From the NCBI GenBank assembly GCA_945946665.1, contig CAMEWO010000012.1:1-64000 (forward strand): 64,000 nt of DNA. Reading direction: 5' to 3'. The first letter of the stretch is position 1; each line of letters begins with the position of its first letter. Shown here piece after piece: positions 31,761 to 41,640 of this stretch. The notes beneath the pieces were generated by a model. The model was not told where the DNA came from. It saw only the letters and a program-made list of their open reading frames with translations, and made no database searches. A program made the position numbers and the translations under genes. The stretch comes from an uncultured Eubacterium sp. (GTDB lineage: Bacteria; Bacillota; Clostridia; Lachnospirales; Lachnospiraceae).

Positions 31761-33905
31761 CTTAAGGCTGGCTGACTTTACAACTTTTCTGGTACGTTTT
31801 AAATAATCTATTTCTTCTTCCTGAATCTCAGACTGGCTGTACCAGAGTTTCTCCATAACACCTTTGACATCATACAGATATATCTTTACATCCCAGTCAA
31901 TATCAAGTCTGTCAAAGTATTCACACAATGTTTCGGAATCTTTCTTTTTACCATAACTCTTTTTAAGAATCCTCAATATATCCTTAGATAAGAAATCCGG
32001 ATCAATTGAATTAACGGATTTGCGCCATCTGTATATAAGTGTAATTATAACCATTACAACAATAACAATAGCTGCCCCTACAAGGAATATAAATCCTCTG
32101 TTTCCAGGTAAAAACAGCATTAGGAATGAATTTCCTTCAGCATTTGTGTCTTTTTCGGACAAAGCATCATCTTCCAAATCTGCCATATCAGATTCATCCA
32201 CTGCATGTGTCATACCCTCCCAGCTATACTGGACATATACCGGTTCCAGGCGGACCCATCCAAATCCCTTGATGTACGCCTCAACCCAGGCATGGGCATC
32301 ATTTCCCACTACGCAGTATTCCTCATTGGTATACCCCAGCCTGCCATAATTAACATGAAAGCCCTCCACAAGCCTTGCCGGAATTCCTTCATACTTTAAC
32401 ATCTCTGTCAGTGCTGTAGCATAATGAACACAGTAGCCTTCTTTTCCCTCAAACAGGAAATAGTCAATTATATTGCTGTCCTCAGGTATTTCCACCTGCT
32501 TGTTATATTTGTATTTCTGCATATATGATGTGAGAATCTGACATTTTTCATAATCAGTGCCGCAACCTGCCACCAATGATTTTTCCAGCGCTTTTGCCCT
32601 GTCTGACAATTCTTTGCTCTGAGTGGTGTATTTGCTGTTAATCACTGTATCTGACTTCTCTGCCGCATCCTTAAACTCTTTGAATGAAAATGAAGGAGCT
32701 ACTCCATAATTGCTCTCCATATATTCCAACAGTTCATTCCAGACCTGCTCAACATATTTAACCTTATCTGCCTTTTCCGCTATTTTCCGAAATCTGATAT
32801 TGGCATAATCAAAATCAAAGAATGTATATGAATATTCATAATTTTTCATACCCACACTTTTTAGTTTTTTGTTATCACCATCCTGTATCTGGTCCTCTCC
32901 AGAATTAATTATAGTTTTTAATGGTAAAAATGTTGATTTGGTTTTTATATTTGCATATGTTACACTCTGGCTTTTTACTTCCATAAATTTACTAATCTCT
33001 TCTGTATCTCCGCCATACAGGTAATAACATGCATACAATGTCATCCAGCTGTCTGTCTCGTCAGAGATAGTCTCTTTCTTATCATTCTGGCTCCAGCTTC
33101 TGCCATTGAAAGTATCACTGACACTTCCTGTAAGATACAGACTGCTGTTAGTCTTACTACCGCTTACAACAAGCTGTATATTTTCATTATCCATCAGTTC
33201 GCCTATAACCGATGCTCCCCTTCCGGAATAACCTGTATATGCATATTCATATTCATCTGATGATTCCTGGAAATAATAATTAAGGTTTAGGAATGCATCA
33301 GATAACATCTTTTCAATCTTCTGTCCAATCTTAACAAAAAAATACCAGTCATATGGTTCATCCTTTACCGATGTAAACATAAGAACAGCACCAATAATGA
33401 TATATATAATTAAAAGAGATTTCCCATTGCATCTGTTAATTCCTGCAATATAGAGTATTTCTGCAATAGAATTAAGCATCAGAATTAAAACCATCACAAC
33501 CAGAAGCCTATGGAAATCACCTCTAAAAAAATACATGGCAAGCAAACTTGCAGGACACAATAATCCCACAGTAATCCTGAAAATCATATTTACAAGAAGT
33601 CTGTTTAATACAATATACAGAATAAAAATCCCTGCAATTAATAGTGCAGAAACTAAATCCTTTTCCACCAGCCACATATATATAATTACAAATACAATAT
33701 ATACAGCTATTCCTATAGTAACAGCCTTGTTCTTAATAATATCCCTGATTGTATTGATAACAGAAAGAATCAGTGTCCATGCCCATATCTCACCTATATC
33801 TGCTGCCATGTCAATATCAGACATAAATATCCAGAACAGACTTACAGCAGTAAGAACTGACAGCACAGAAATATATATTTTTTCACCAATCAATTTTCTT
33901 TCCAT
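31758..33905 (-). CDS. Membrane transglutaminase-like protein (TgpA-like)
   Basis: 715 aa. Five to six N-terminal spans (residues about 10-190), a large extracytoplasmic region, then a transglutaminase-like domain with the Cys-His-Asp triad in EGKEGYCVHYATALTEML, GNDAHAWVEAYI and a following Asp/Glu region, one C-terminal span near 615-637 and a cytoplasmic DUF4129-like tail. Last gene of MoxR-DUF58-transglutaminase operon (4-nt gap after DUF58). Function is likely peptidase or cross-linking at the cell surface; unproven. Confidence 0.9.
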   Translation of the reverse strand: MERKLIGEKIYISVLSVLTAVSLFWIFMSDIDMAADIGEIWAWTLILSVINTIRDIIKNKAVTIGIAVYIVFVIIYMWLVEKDLVSALLIAGIFILYIVLNRLLVNMIFRITVGLLCPASLLAMYFFRGDFHRLLVVMVLILMLNSIAEILYIAGINRCNGKSLLIIYIIIGAVLMFTSVKDEPYDWYFFVKIGQKIEKMLSDAFLNLNYYFQESSDEYEYAYTGYSGRGASVIGELMDNENIQLVVSGSKTNSSLYLTGSVSDTFNGRSWSQNDKKETISDETDSWMTLYACYYLYGGDTEEISKFMEVKSQSVTYANIKTKSTFLPLKTIINSGEDQIQDGDNKKLKSVGMKNYEYSYTFFDFDYANIRFRKIAEKADKVKYVEQVWNELLEYMESNYGVAPSFSFKEFKDAAEKSDTVINSKYTTQSKELSDRAKALEKSLVAGCGTDYEKCQILTSYMQKYKYNKQVEIPEDSNIIDYFLFEGKEGYCVHYATALTEMLKYEGIPARLVEGFHVNYGRLGYTNEEYCVVGNDAHAWVEAYIKGFGWVRLEPVYVQYSWEGMTHAVDESDMADLEDDALSEKDTNAEGNSFLMLFLPGNRGFIFLVGAAIVIVVMVIITLIYRWRKSVNSIDPDFLSKDILRILKKSYGKKKDSETLCEYFDRLDIDWDVKIYLYDVKGVMEKLWYSQSEIQEEEIDYLKRTRKVVKSASLK

Positions 33906-33909
33906 TAGC

Positions 33910-35025
33910 TCACTCTTTCACATTTAAAAAATCTTCAACCTTGTCAAAAGAATTAACGCACACCCAGAAAACATTCCTGTTAAGAGATGACACAGACTGG
34001 GGTTTTTCGTAGGAAGACACAACAATAACAGCAGTCTGCTCACTCCACTCCATATCAACTCTCTTCACAACATTATAGATTTCATCTGTGCCCTGGGCAC
34101 GCACCTGAAACGTACATCCTGAAATCTCTTCATATATAGATTTAAATTCACTTTTTGAATTAACAGACTTCACCCTGGAATTACCCACTCCGCAATTCAC
34201 ATAGCATCCACTTGTGTATAAATAATTGATGACTGCAACAGATGTCTCCCTGATTTTATCTGCCTCAATAATTCTATCTATGTAATCCTCCCCCATGACA
34301 GCACTATCCATAATTACAACATACTCTACAGATTCTTCTGCTGCATTATTTCTCACCATCAGTTCCTGCCGTTTGGCAGAATTCTTCCAATGAATCAGCC
34401 TTGTGCTATCACCATTCTGGAACACTCTGACTTCGTTATCTGTTGTGAAATCATCCTGTCTGAACTGGCTGCTGTTAATATAATCCTCATTTTCTTTCAT
34501 AAAATTAAGATTGCTGATTTTAAGTATCCTTGGTTTAACAACAACTTTCATTTTCTGAGGCATAGGAAACTTTATCCTTATTATGCCAAAGTAATCCATA
34601 ATCTCTATGGATTCCACTCCCGCATAATATGTACCTGAATAATCACATAACAACTCCAGTTGTCTGTCTACACATTCTTTAGGTTCCAGCCCCATATACT
34701 GTAACTGGCCTTTTCCTGTAATTGTAGACAGCTCGTCTATAAAATTGAATTTGACACTGGTACAGGCAATAAAACCATCATTAATGACCTTGAACCCATA
34801 ATTTACATATTTTCCTTTATGAACTCCATGCTCATTAATACTCTGGTTTATCTTAAGTGAATAGTATACATACGCTATATATGCCACTGAAACAACTGTA
34901 TTCACCAGCAGCAGATAAAACAACGTATATGGGAGACTGCCACCATAAAAAGAAAGAAAAGTAAGTGACAGCACCACTAATCCAGCATATATGATTCTTC
35001 TAAGCCTGATATTATCTCTATCCAA
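33910..35025 (-). CDS. DUF58 protein with N-terminal membrane hairpin
   Basis: 371 aa, TTG start at 35025 with AAGGTG 4 nt upstream, overlapping the MoxR gene by 8 nt. Two N-terminal spans then the DUF58 core, with the hallmark DSTRLIHWKNSAKRQELMVRN-type motif (TRLIHWKNSAK) and a degenerate von Willebrand-A-like part (VVIMDSAVMG). Works with a MoxR ATPase in many bacteria. Confidence 0.9.
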   Translation of the reverse strand: MDRDNIRLRRIIYAGLVVLSLTFLSFYGGSLPYTLFYLLLVNTVVSVAYIAYVYYSLKINQSINEHGVHKGKYVNYGFKVINDGFIACTSVKFNFIDELSTITGKGQLQYMGLEPKECVDRQLELLCDYSGTYYAGVESIEIMDYFGIIRIKFPMPQKMKVVVKPRILKISNLNFMKENEDYINSSQFRQDDFTTDNEVRVFQNGDSTRLIHWKNSAKRQELMVRNNAAEESVEYVVIMDSAVMGEDYIDRIIEADKIRETSVAVINYLYTSGCYVNCGVGNSRVKSVNSKSEFKSIYEEISGCTFQVRAQGTDEIYNVVKRVDMEWSEQTAVIVVSSYEKPQSVSSLNRNVFWVCVNSFDKVEDFLNVKE

Positions 35026-35944
35026 TTGGCACCTTCACCTTTCCAAGAACTTCAGTAATAATCCTTCTGATCTCTTCGTCATCATTACCTGTGTTCTGTT
35101 TTAATATAATTCTGTGGCACAGCACAACATAAGCCAGAGCCTTTAAGTCATCTGGTATCACATAACCCCTGCCGCAGACATAAGCATAACTTTTTGCAGC
35201 CTTAATCCATGAAAGCAATGCTCTTGGACTGGCACCAAGCTGTACCTTCTCATGGTTTCTGGTACATTCAATACATTCAGCCGCATATGCAATTAATTCA
35301 TCTTTTATTGCCACTTCTCCTGCCTGTTTTATTAAATCTGACCATTCCTCAGTACCTGCCACATTCTCCATCAGCTTTACAGTTTTTCCTTCAATCTGGT
35401 TCTTAACAATCTGAATACTCTGTCTTATATCAGGATATCCTACAGACAGCTTCATCATGAATCTGTCCAGCTGTGACTCCGGCAGATAATATGTACCTCT
35501 CTGCATTACCGGATTCTGGGTTGCAATTACAACAAATGGATATGGCAGTTCATGACCTTTTCCATCAACCGTTACCCTTCTCTCCTCCATAGCCTCAAGC
35601 ATACTGGCCTGGGTCTTAGGAGATGTTCTGTTAATCTCATCTGCAAGGATAATGTTACCCATAATAGCTCCAGGCACATATTCAAATTCATGGCTTTCAA
35701 AATTATAAATTGAAGAGCCAATAACATCCCCCGGCATAGTATCCGGTGTAAACTGGATTCGTGAGAATGAACAGTCAAATGTTTTCGCAAAGGCATTGGC
35801 AAATGTTGTCTTACCCACGCCGGGAACATCTTCAATAAGAACATGTCCCTCTGCCAGCATCGCTGTGAGAATAAGTTTCACTATATTCTCTTTTCCTACC
35901 ACTACACTGTTAACATTTTCTAATATTTTATCAATCGAAACCAT
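35018..35944 (-). CDS. MoxR-family AAA+ ATPase
   Basis: 308 aa from ATG 35944 (GGAGG 10 nt upstream; an in-frame ATG at 35965 is an alternative). Walker A EDVPGVGKTTFA, PDTMPGDVIGSS, Walker B NIILADEINRTSPKTQ, sensor VVIATQNPVMQRGTYYLPESQLDRF and a lid with LGASPRALLSW. MoxR proteins act as chaperones for the DUF58/vWA partner encoded next. Confidence 0.95.
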   Translation of the reverse strand: MVSIDKILENVNSVVVGKENIVKLILTAMLAEGHVLIEDVPGVGKTTFANAFAKTFDCSFSRIQFTPDTMPGDVIGSSIYNFESHEFEYVPGAIMGNIILADEINRTSPKTQASMLEAMEERRVTVDGKGHELPYPFVVIATQNPVMQRGTYYLPESQLDRFMMKLSVGYPDIRQSIQIVKNQIEGKTVKLMENVAGTEEWSDLIKQAGEVAIKDELIAYAAECIECTRNHEKVQLGASPRALLSWIKAAKSYAYVCGRGYVIPDDLKALAYVVLCHRIILKQNTGNDDEEIRRIITEVLGKVKVPIG

Positions 35945-36137
35945 CAGCCAACTTCCTCCATACATGTTCCTGCAATATTCCTTACGTTATGTTAAGTATA
36001 TAATATTAAATAAAATAAAAAATAAAATATGAAAGCTAATTTACTGTTTTTTCTATAATTTCATGCTATAATCAAAATATATATCACCTATACCACCTGT
36101 ATTACCTGTACAGCAGCTAAAGAAAGGATATTATTAT

Positions 36138-36977
36138 ATGCCACTTCCACTTAAGCCTGATGAAAATGTATACGTTGACCATCAGATAAAGTACAATTAT
36201 TCCATGCCTGCAATGCAGGCAGCATTTGACCATTATAATATTGGTTTCATTGTCTCAGGAGACAGAAGATGGATTTCTAGAGAGACTATAAGATCCTGCC
36301 ATGCCGGGGATGTAGGAATCTCTAAACCACACGTGTACCACAGGAACTGTTCCATGTCTGATACACCTTATGAAAGATATGTTGTGAAAGTCCGTATAAG
36401 CGCATTTCAGCCAATAATAGATATCATTGGCACTGCGGCACTAAACAGCCTGTGTACCAATTATCTTCATTTTACTAAAAAAAGCCAGGATGTAATAAAG
36501 AATATGTATGATGAGATGCTGTCTGAGTACAGGAAACAGACCCCTGCATCACAGCTTGTACTGCAGGGAATGGTATATAAGCTGTTTTTTTACCTGTACG
36601 ATAATCACATTCCTTCAGAATCAGATAATGCCACATATTATCTTAAAACGTTTGATGATAGAATCCAGGAAGCCTTAATATACGTTGAGGATAACATAAG
36701 GCTTAATCCTTCAATTAACGATACAGCAAAGCATGTTTCCCTGTCGCCTTCCCATTTTTCCAGATTATTCAAGGAAGTGACAGGAACCTCCTATTCTGAT
36801 TACGTGGGAGAGGTCAGGCTTGAACATGCAAAAATCATGCTGGAACTGGGAGAAAAGAATATTGAAGAGATTGCAGAAGAAATCGGAATCGCCAACGGCA
36901 ACTATCTAAGCAACCTCTTCAAGAAAAAATATGGCATAACTCCAAGCCAGTATAAGAAATCTAAATTGCAGATGTAA
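36138..36977 (+). CDS. AraC-family regulator with cupin-like N-terminus
   Basis: 279 aa, AAAGGA 9 nt upstream. N-terminal sensor about 1-170 (HAGDVGISKPHVYHRN resembles a cupin strand pair); C-terminal double HTH from about 180: SINDTAKHVSLSPSHFSRLFKE then IEEIAEEIGIANGNYLSNLFKK and a TPSQYKK end. Target unknown; the facing MoxR operon is divergent and could be controlled. Confidence 0.92.
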   Translation: MPLPLKPDENVYVDHQIKYNYSMPAMQAAFDHYNIGFIVSGDRRWISRETIRSCHAGDVGISKPHVYHRNCSMSDTPYERYVVKVRISAFQPIIDIIGTAALNSLCTNYLHFTKKSQDVIKNMYDEMLSEYRKQTPASQLVLQGMVYKLFFYLYDNHIPSESDNATYYLKTFDDRIQEALIYVEDNIRLNPSINDTAKHVSLSPSHFSRLFKEVTGTSYSDYVGEVRLEHAKIMLELGEKNIEEIAEEIGIANGNYLSNLFKKKYGITPSQYKKSKLQM

Positions 36978-37000
36978 ATCAATAATATAAGTCTGAAATC

Positions 37001-37072
37001 AAAAGGAGTCATGGAAAGCACCATTACCGCAGCTGATTAGAATGCTGCTATAAAGGCACTTCCATGACTCCT
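37001..37072. terminator. Convergent terminator between AraC and metY
   Basis: 13-bp stem AGGAGTCATGGAA (37004-37016) with TTCCATGACTCCT (37060-37072) and an inner GCAG/CTGC stem; A-rich 5' flank and T-rich 3' flank. Confidence 0.75.
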
Positions 37073-37097
37073 ATAAATTTCTCTGCAGATTCTAATT

Positions 37098-38369
37098 CTA
37101 TGCCAGAGCCTGCTTAATATCTTCAATTATATCATCTACATTCTCAATACCCACTGACAGTCTGATTAAGTCAGGAGCCACTCCTGCTTCCCTTAACTGC
37201 TCATCTGTCATCTGTCTGTGTGTATGGCTTGCAGGATGAAGAATACATGTTTTTGCATCAGCTACGTGAGTTGCAATTGAGCAAACCTTAAGCTTATCCA
37301 TGAAATCTATGGAAGCCTGTCTTCCGCCCTTAATTCCAAATGAGAGAACACCACATGTTCCCTTAGGCATATATTTTTGCTGAAATGCATGATACTCATC
37401 ATCTTCAAGGTCAGCATAATGTACCCAGGCAACCTTGTCCTGTGACTTTAAGAATTTTGCAACTGCCAATGCGTTAGAACAGTGTCTTTCAACTCTTAAA
37501 TGTAATGACTCAAGACCAACATTAAGATAGAATGCATTCTGAGGAGACTGGATTGAACCGAAATCTCTCATCAGCTGGGATGTAGCCTTGGTAATATATG
37601 CTTTCTTACCAAACTTAGTGGCATATGTGACACCATGATATGACTCGTCAGGGGTAGTTAATCCTGGGAATTTGTCTGCATACTTCATCCAGTCAAAATT
37701 ACCGCTGTCAACGATACATCCACCTACAGTTACACCGTGTCCATCCATATATTTGGTTGTTGAATGAGTTACAATATCAGCACCCCATTCTATTGGTCTG
37801 CAATTAATTGGCGTTGCAAATGTATTATCCACAATGAATGGCACGCCATGCTTATGTGCAATTCTTGCAAACTTCTCAAAATCAAGAATTGAAACAGTTG
37901 GATTAGTAATAGACTCGCCAAACACAGCCTTGGTATTAGGCTTAAAATACTTGTCCAATTCCTCCTCTGGAAGATTCTGGTCAACAAATGTACACTCAAT
38001 TCCCATCTTCTTCATGGTAACACCAAAAAGGTTGAATGTTCCGCCATATATAGACGATGATGCAATGAAGTGGTCCCCCGCCTCGCAGATGTTAAAAACT
38101 GCATAGAAGTTAGCTGCCTGTCCTGAAGATGTAAGCATAGCTGCCTCTCCACCCTCAAGTGCACATATTTTAGCTGCAACTGCATCATTGGTAGGATTCT
38201 GTAATCTTGTGTAAAAATATCCGTCTGCCTCTAAATCAAACAGCTTTCCCATTGCATCACTTGTATCGTACTTAAATGTTGTACTCTGATATACAGGCAG
38301 CTGTCTTGGCTCTCCCTGGGATGGCTTCCATCCTTCACTTAAACACTTTGTCTCGATTCTTGTATCCAT
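37098..38369 (-). CDS. metY: O-acetylhomoserine sulfhydrylase (aminocarboxypropyltransferase)
   Basis: 423 aa, a PLP enzyme of the Cys/Met metabolism family. Makes homocysteine from O-acetylhomoserine and sulfide. Visible: GYFYTRLQNPTNDAVAAKICALEGG, ASSSIYGGTFNLF, FVDQNLPEEEL, VDNTFATP and the PLP lysine in THSTTKYMDGHG, followed by the MetY-type long insertion and the ILHPASHTHRQMTDEQL end. Length (about 425) fits MetY better than MetB or MetC. Works with homoserine from hom at 18728. No S-box was seen in the leader. Confidence 0.95.
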   Translation of the reverse strand: MDTRIETKCLSEGWKPSQGEPRQLPVYQSTTFKYDTSDAMGKLFDLEADGYFYTRLQNPTNDAVAAKICALEGGEAAMLTSSGQAANFYAVFNICEAGDHFIASSSIYGGTFNLFGVTMKKMGIECTFVDQNLPEEELDKYFKPNTKAVFGESITNPTVSILDFEKFARIAHKHGVPFIVDNTFATPINCRPIEWGADIVTHSTTKYMDGHGVTVGGCIVDSGNFDWMKYADKFPGLTTPDESYHGVTYATKFGKKAYITKATSQLMRDFGSIQSPQNAFYLNVGLESLHLRVERHCSNALAVAKFLKSQDKVAWVHYADLEDDEYHAFQQKYMPKGTCGVLSFGIKGGRQASIDFMDKLKVCSIATHVADAKTCILHPASHTHRQMTDEQLREAGVAPDLIRLSVGIENVDDIIEDIKQALA

Positions 38370-38413
38370 TATAACTCTCCAATCTGTATATATTAATTAA
38401 TGCTATTTTAAAC

Positions 38414-38441
38414 TATATATCTTTTATAAAATGATTGTCAA
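38414..38441 (-). promoter_or_regulatory. Promoter of metY
   Basis: Minus strand TTGACA (38436-38441), 16-nt spacer, TATATA (38414-38419), about 45 nt upstream of the start codon. Confidence 0.6.
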
Positions 38442-38589
38442 TGACAAATAGGTCAATAATGTAAACATTTATTATTGTCTAAAATGCAATGAATATGATA
38501 AAATATTATCAGTCAAAATATTATCAGATGTATAATCTGATAAAAGCTATCAGATATAATACTAGATAATTAAATTCGGAGGTATATAC

Positions 38590-39213
38590 ATGGATAAAAA
38601 AGCAATGAATAATCTCAGTTATGGACTGTTTGTTCTTACCGCCAGACAAGGCGATAAAGACAATGGCTGTATTATTAACACTGTACAGCAGGTAACATCT
38701 GATCCTAACAGAATCAGTATTACTGTTAACAAAGCTAACTTCACTCATGACATGATTATGGAAACAGGTATATTTACAGTTTCAACAATTAGTGAAGATG
38801 CTACATTTGACCTGTTTAAGAGATTTGGATTCCAGTCAGGCAGGGATACAGATAAATTTGCTGGATTCTATGAATTCGAGACAGGACTTAATGATGTAAG
38901 ATTCATTACAGAAGGCACTAACTCGTACATCAGTGGCAAGGTATTCAAAACTATCGATTTAGGCACACATACAATGTTTATAGCTGATGTAACGGACATG
39001 ATTGTATTAAGCAAGGTTCCATCTGCAACATACAGCTACTATCACAAGAATATTAAACCAAAGCCACAGGAAGTTGGTAAGACTCCTGACGGACAGACAA
39101 TATGGAGATGCACAATCTGTGGATATGAATATGTGGGCGAAGAACTTCCCGATGATTTCATCTGCCCAATATGCAAACATCCTGCTTCTGATTTCGAAAA
39201 GGTTGTAAAATAG
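38590..39213 (+). CDS. Flavin reductase-rubredoxin fusion (high-molecular-weight rubredoxin)
   Basis: 207 aa. Residues 1-150 are a FMN-binding flavin-reductase-like domain (NLSYGLFVLTAR..., QQVTSDPNRISITVNKANFTHDMI); residues about 165-207 are a rubredoxin with CTICGYEY and CPICKH, the four iron ligands. This is the Hrb-type protein that passes electrons from NAD(P)H to oxygen/peroxide-reducing flavodiiron proteins in anaerobes. Ribosome site GGAGG lies 8 nt upstream. Divergent from metY. Confidence 0.93.
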   Translation: MDKKAMNNLSYGLFVLTARQGDKDNGCIINTVQQVTSDPNRISITVNKANFTHDMIMETGIFTVSTISEDATFDLFKRFGFQSGRDTDKFAGFYEFETGLNDVRFITEGTNSYISGKVFKTIDLGTHTMFIADVTDMIVLSKVPSATYSYYHKNIKPKPQEVGKTPDGQTIWRCTICGYEYVGEELPDDFICPICKHPASDFEKVVK

Positions 39214-39236
39214 AATAATCACTTTGTATGACAAAG

Positions 39237-39286
39237 GGGGCTGCCGCTTCACGAATTTTCATTCGTTAAAGCAACAGCCCCTTTTC
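39237..39286. terminator. Terminator formed by a dispersed repeat (full copy)
   Basis: GGGGGCTGCCGCTT and AAAGCAACAGCCCC form the stem around a loop containing ACGAAT/ATTCGT; TTTT follows. Its right half is repeated at 21045-21075. Confidence 0.8.
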
Positions 39287-39346
39287 ATATATGGCATCTG
39301 CCACATCTTATTCAATAATAATACTCAATCAGCAAACTGACTTTAA

Positions 39347-41518
39347 TTACTTAATAAGTGTTGTAATCCAGTCAATAAGGTTATACTGGCTGAATAATAC
39401 AGCTGCAACAAGTGAAACTGTTGACATAATCTTGATAAGAATATCAAGAGATGGACCAACTGTATCCTTAAGTGGATCACCTACTGTATCACCAACTACT
39501 GCTGCGTCATGAGCAGGTGAACCCTTGCCCTGTCCTTCGATTGCACCAGACTCGATGTACTTCTTACCATTATCCCATGCACCACCGGCATTACCTGTGA
39601 AGATAGCAAGCATAATAGCTGAAAGTGTAGCACCAATAAGAAGTCCACCTACAAACCAAGGTCCGAAAAGGAATCCTGATACTAATGGGAAGAGGATTGC
39701 AAGAATAGCTGGAACCTTCATTTCCTTTAAGGCACCCTGAGAAGAAATCTCAATACATGTCTTGTAATCCGGCTTAGCCTTACCCTCTAATATACCAGGG
39801 ATTTCTCTGAACTGACGTCTTACTTCCTCAACCATCTTACGTGCTGCATTAGCAACAGCCTCAATAAGCATACCTGAGAAAAGGAATGGCAATGCACCAC
39901 CTACTAATGCACCAGCAAGGATAAGTGGGTTAGTAAAGTTAAGGTCTAACTCAGAACCATCCTGGAATGCATACAGGAAGCTTACCATAAGTGAAAGAGC
40001 TGCAAGTGAAGCTGAACCAATAGCAAATCCCTTACCGATAGCAGCTGTTGTGTTACCAACAGAATCAAGCTTATCTGTAATCTCACGTACCTCTGGCTCA
40101 AGCTCTGACATCTCTGCAATACCACCGGCATTATCTGAAATAGGTCCATATGTATCAACAGAAACTGTTGCTGATACGAATGAAAGCATACCTACAGCTG
40201 CCATAGCAATACCGAACATTCCAGATACGGCATATGAAGCATATGTTGTGATACCAAGAACAATAAGTGGATACATACATGACTTCATACCAACAGCAAG
40301 ACCCTGTGTAATTGTAAGAGCTGCACCTTCCTTAGAAGCATGTGCGATACCCTGTGTTGGCTTATAATCGTAGCTTGTATAGTACTCTGCAATACCACCG
40401 ATAACAACACCACTTACAACACCAAGAGATGCTGCAATCCATGGTGAGATAAATCCAATATTAAATCCAATGCTTGAATAATCACTAAGACCATTGAACA
40501 TAACATATGTAGCAACAAAACCACCAATAATAGTAATAGCTGCTGCTGACCATGTAGAGATATTAAGATCTCTGTGTGGGTTATCAGAACCCTTCTTAAT
40601 AAGAACAAATGCAATACCAAGAATTGATGCAATAAGACCAACTGAAGCAAATACCAGTGGGAAATACATCATCTTTGAAAGAATATCATAAGGAATCTGA
40701 GCATCTATCGCTGCATGTAATGCTAAACTTACAGCAAGAATAATTGCTGATGAAACAGCTCCTACGAATGACTCAAGAAGGTCTGAACCAAGACCTGCAA
40801 CGTCACCTACATTATCACCTACGTTATCAGCGATTGTAGCTGGGTTACGAGGGTCATCCTCTGGGATGTGAGCCTCTGTCTTACCAACAAGGTCTGCACC
40901 CATATCAGCTGCCTTAGTATAGATACCACCACCTACACGGTTGAACATAGCTACGATAGAGCATCCTAATGCATAGCATGAAAGGCACTGTGTAAAGAGA
41001 TGATCTCCAAGGATAAGTGACTCCTCATTGATAAGTCCAAGACCATATCCGAAGATAAGGTATACAAGGAAAAGTCCAAGAAGAGCAAAACCACCAACAC
41101 AAAGACCCATAACAGATCCACCCTTTAAGGCAACCTTAAGTGTCTTACCGATATCCTTTGTCTCTCTTGCTCTGTTTGATACACGAACATTAGCATAGGT
41201 TGCAATCTTCATTCCAACCCAGCCTGCTGCTGCACTCATTACTACACCAATAATGAAGCATACAGATGGCTGCCAGCTGAAGTTACCATACTGGATAGAG
41301 AAGATAACTCCGAATACTACTGCAACAATCACTACAACTACTGCAATGATTTTATACTCGTATGTGATGAATGCATTAGCACCAATTCTGATTGCTGCTG
41401 CAATCTCTGACATACGGTCTGTTCCTTCATCCATCTTCTTAATACCAATGAAATTGAAGGCTGCATAGCCAAGTGCAAGCAAAGCTGCAACAATGACCAA
41501 AACTAATAAAGCTTCCAT
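39347..41518 (-). CDS. hppA: Membrane-bound K+-dependent ion-translocating pyrophosphatase
   Basis: 723 aa, about 16 spans. Hydrolyses pyrophosphate to pump Na+ and/or H+. Signature sequences: YTKAADMGADLVGKTEAHIPEDDPRNPATIADNVGDNVGD (positions near 205-240; shown here only by its start DMGADLVGK and end NVGDNVGD), EYYTSYDYKP and the C-terminal DTVGDPLKDTVGPS. The alanine in GNTTAAIGKG marks the K+-dependent subclass. Standalone gene. Confidence 0.96.
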   Translation of the reverse strand: MEALLVLVIVAALLALGYAAFNFIGIKKMDEGTDRMSEIAAAIRIGANAFITYEYKIIAVVVVIVAVVFGVIFSIQYGNFSWQPSVCFIIGVVMSAAAGWVGMKIATYANVRVSNRARETKDIGKTLKVALKGGSVMGLCVGGFALLGLFLVYLIFGYGLGLINEESLILGDHLFTQCLSCYALGCSIVAMFNRVGGGIYTKAADMGADLVGKTEAHIPEDDPRNPATIADNVGDNVGDVAGLGSDLLESFVGAVSSAIILAVSLALHAAIDAQIPYDILSKMMYFPLVFASVGLIASILGIAFVLIKKGSDNPHRDLNISTWSAAAITIIGGFVATYVMFNGLSDYSSIGFNIGFISPWIAASLGVVSGVVIGGIAEYYTSYDYKPTQGIAHASKEGAALTITQGLAVGMKSCMYPLIVLGITTYASYAVSGMFGIAMAAVGMLSFVSATVSVDTYGPISDNAGGIAEMSELEPEVREITDKLDSVGNTTAAIGKGFAIGSASLAALSLMVSFLYAFQDGSELDLNFTNPLILAGALVGGALPFLFSGMLIEAVANAARKMVEEVRRQFREIPGILEGKAKPDYKTCIEISSQGALKEMKVPAILAILFPLVSGFLFGPWFVGGLLIGATLSAIMLAIFTGNAGGAWDNGKKYIESGAIEGQGKGSPAHDAAVVGDTVGDPLKDTVGPSLDILIKIMSTVSLVAAVLFSQYNLIDWITTLIK

Positions 41519-41640
41519 TTTCTGTCTCCTTTTATTTTATCTAAGCTTTCTTTTCGCATAATCGCGAACTGTAGTAAATTCTACCAAATTCTACATTTTT
41601 AGTCAATTATATTTGTAACTATATGACGAAATTTTTCGCA

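Noticed and set aside
38461-38530. Another match to the island GTAAAC promoter element before the rubredoxin fusion gene
   Set aside because: Only GTAAACAT matches, the CTT core is missing and the gene is outside the island; probably chance in A+T-rich DNA.
37098-38589. S-box (SAM) riboswitch upstream of metY
   Set aside because: The divergent region has none of the conserved SAM-I elements; only promoter sequences were seen.
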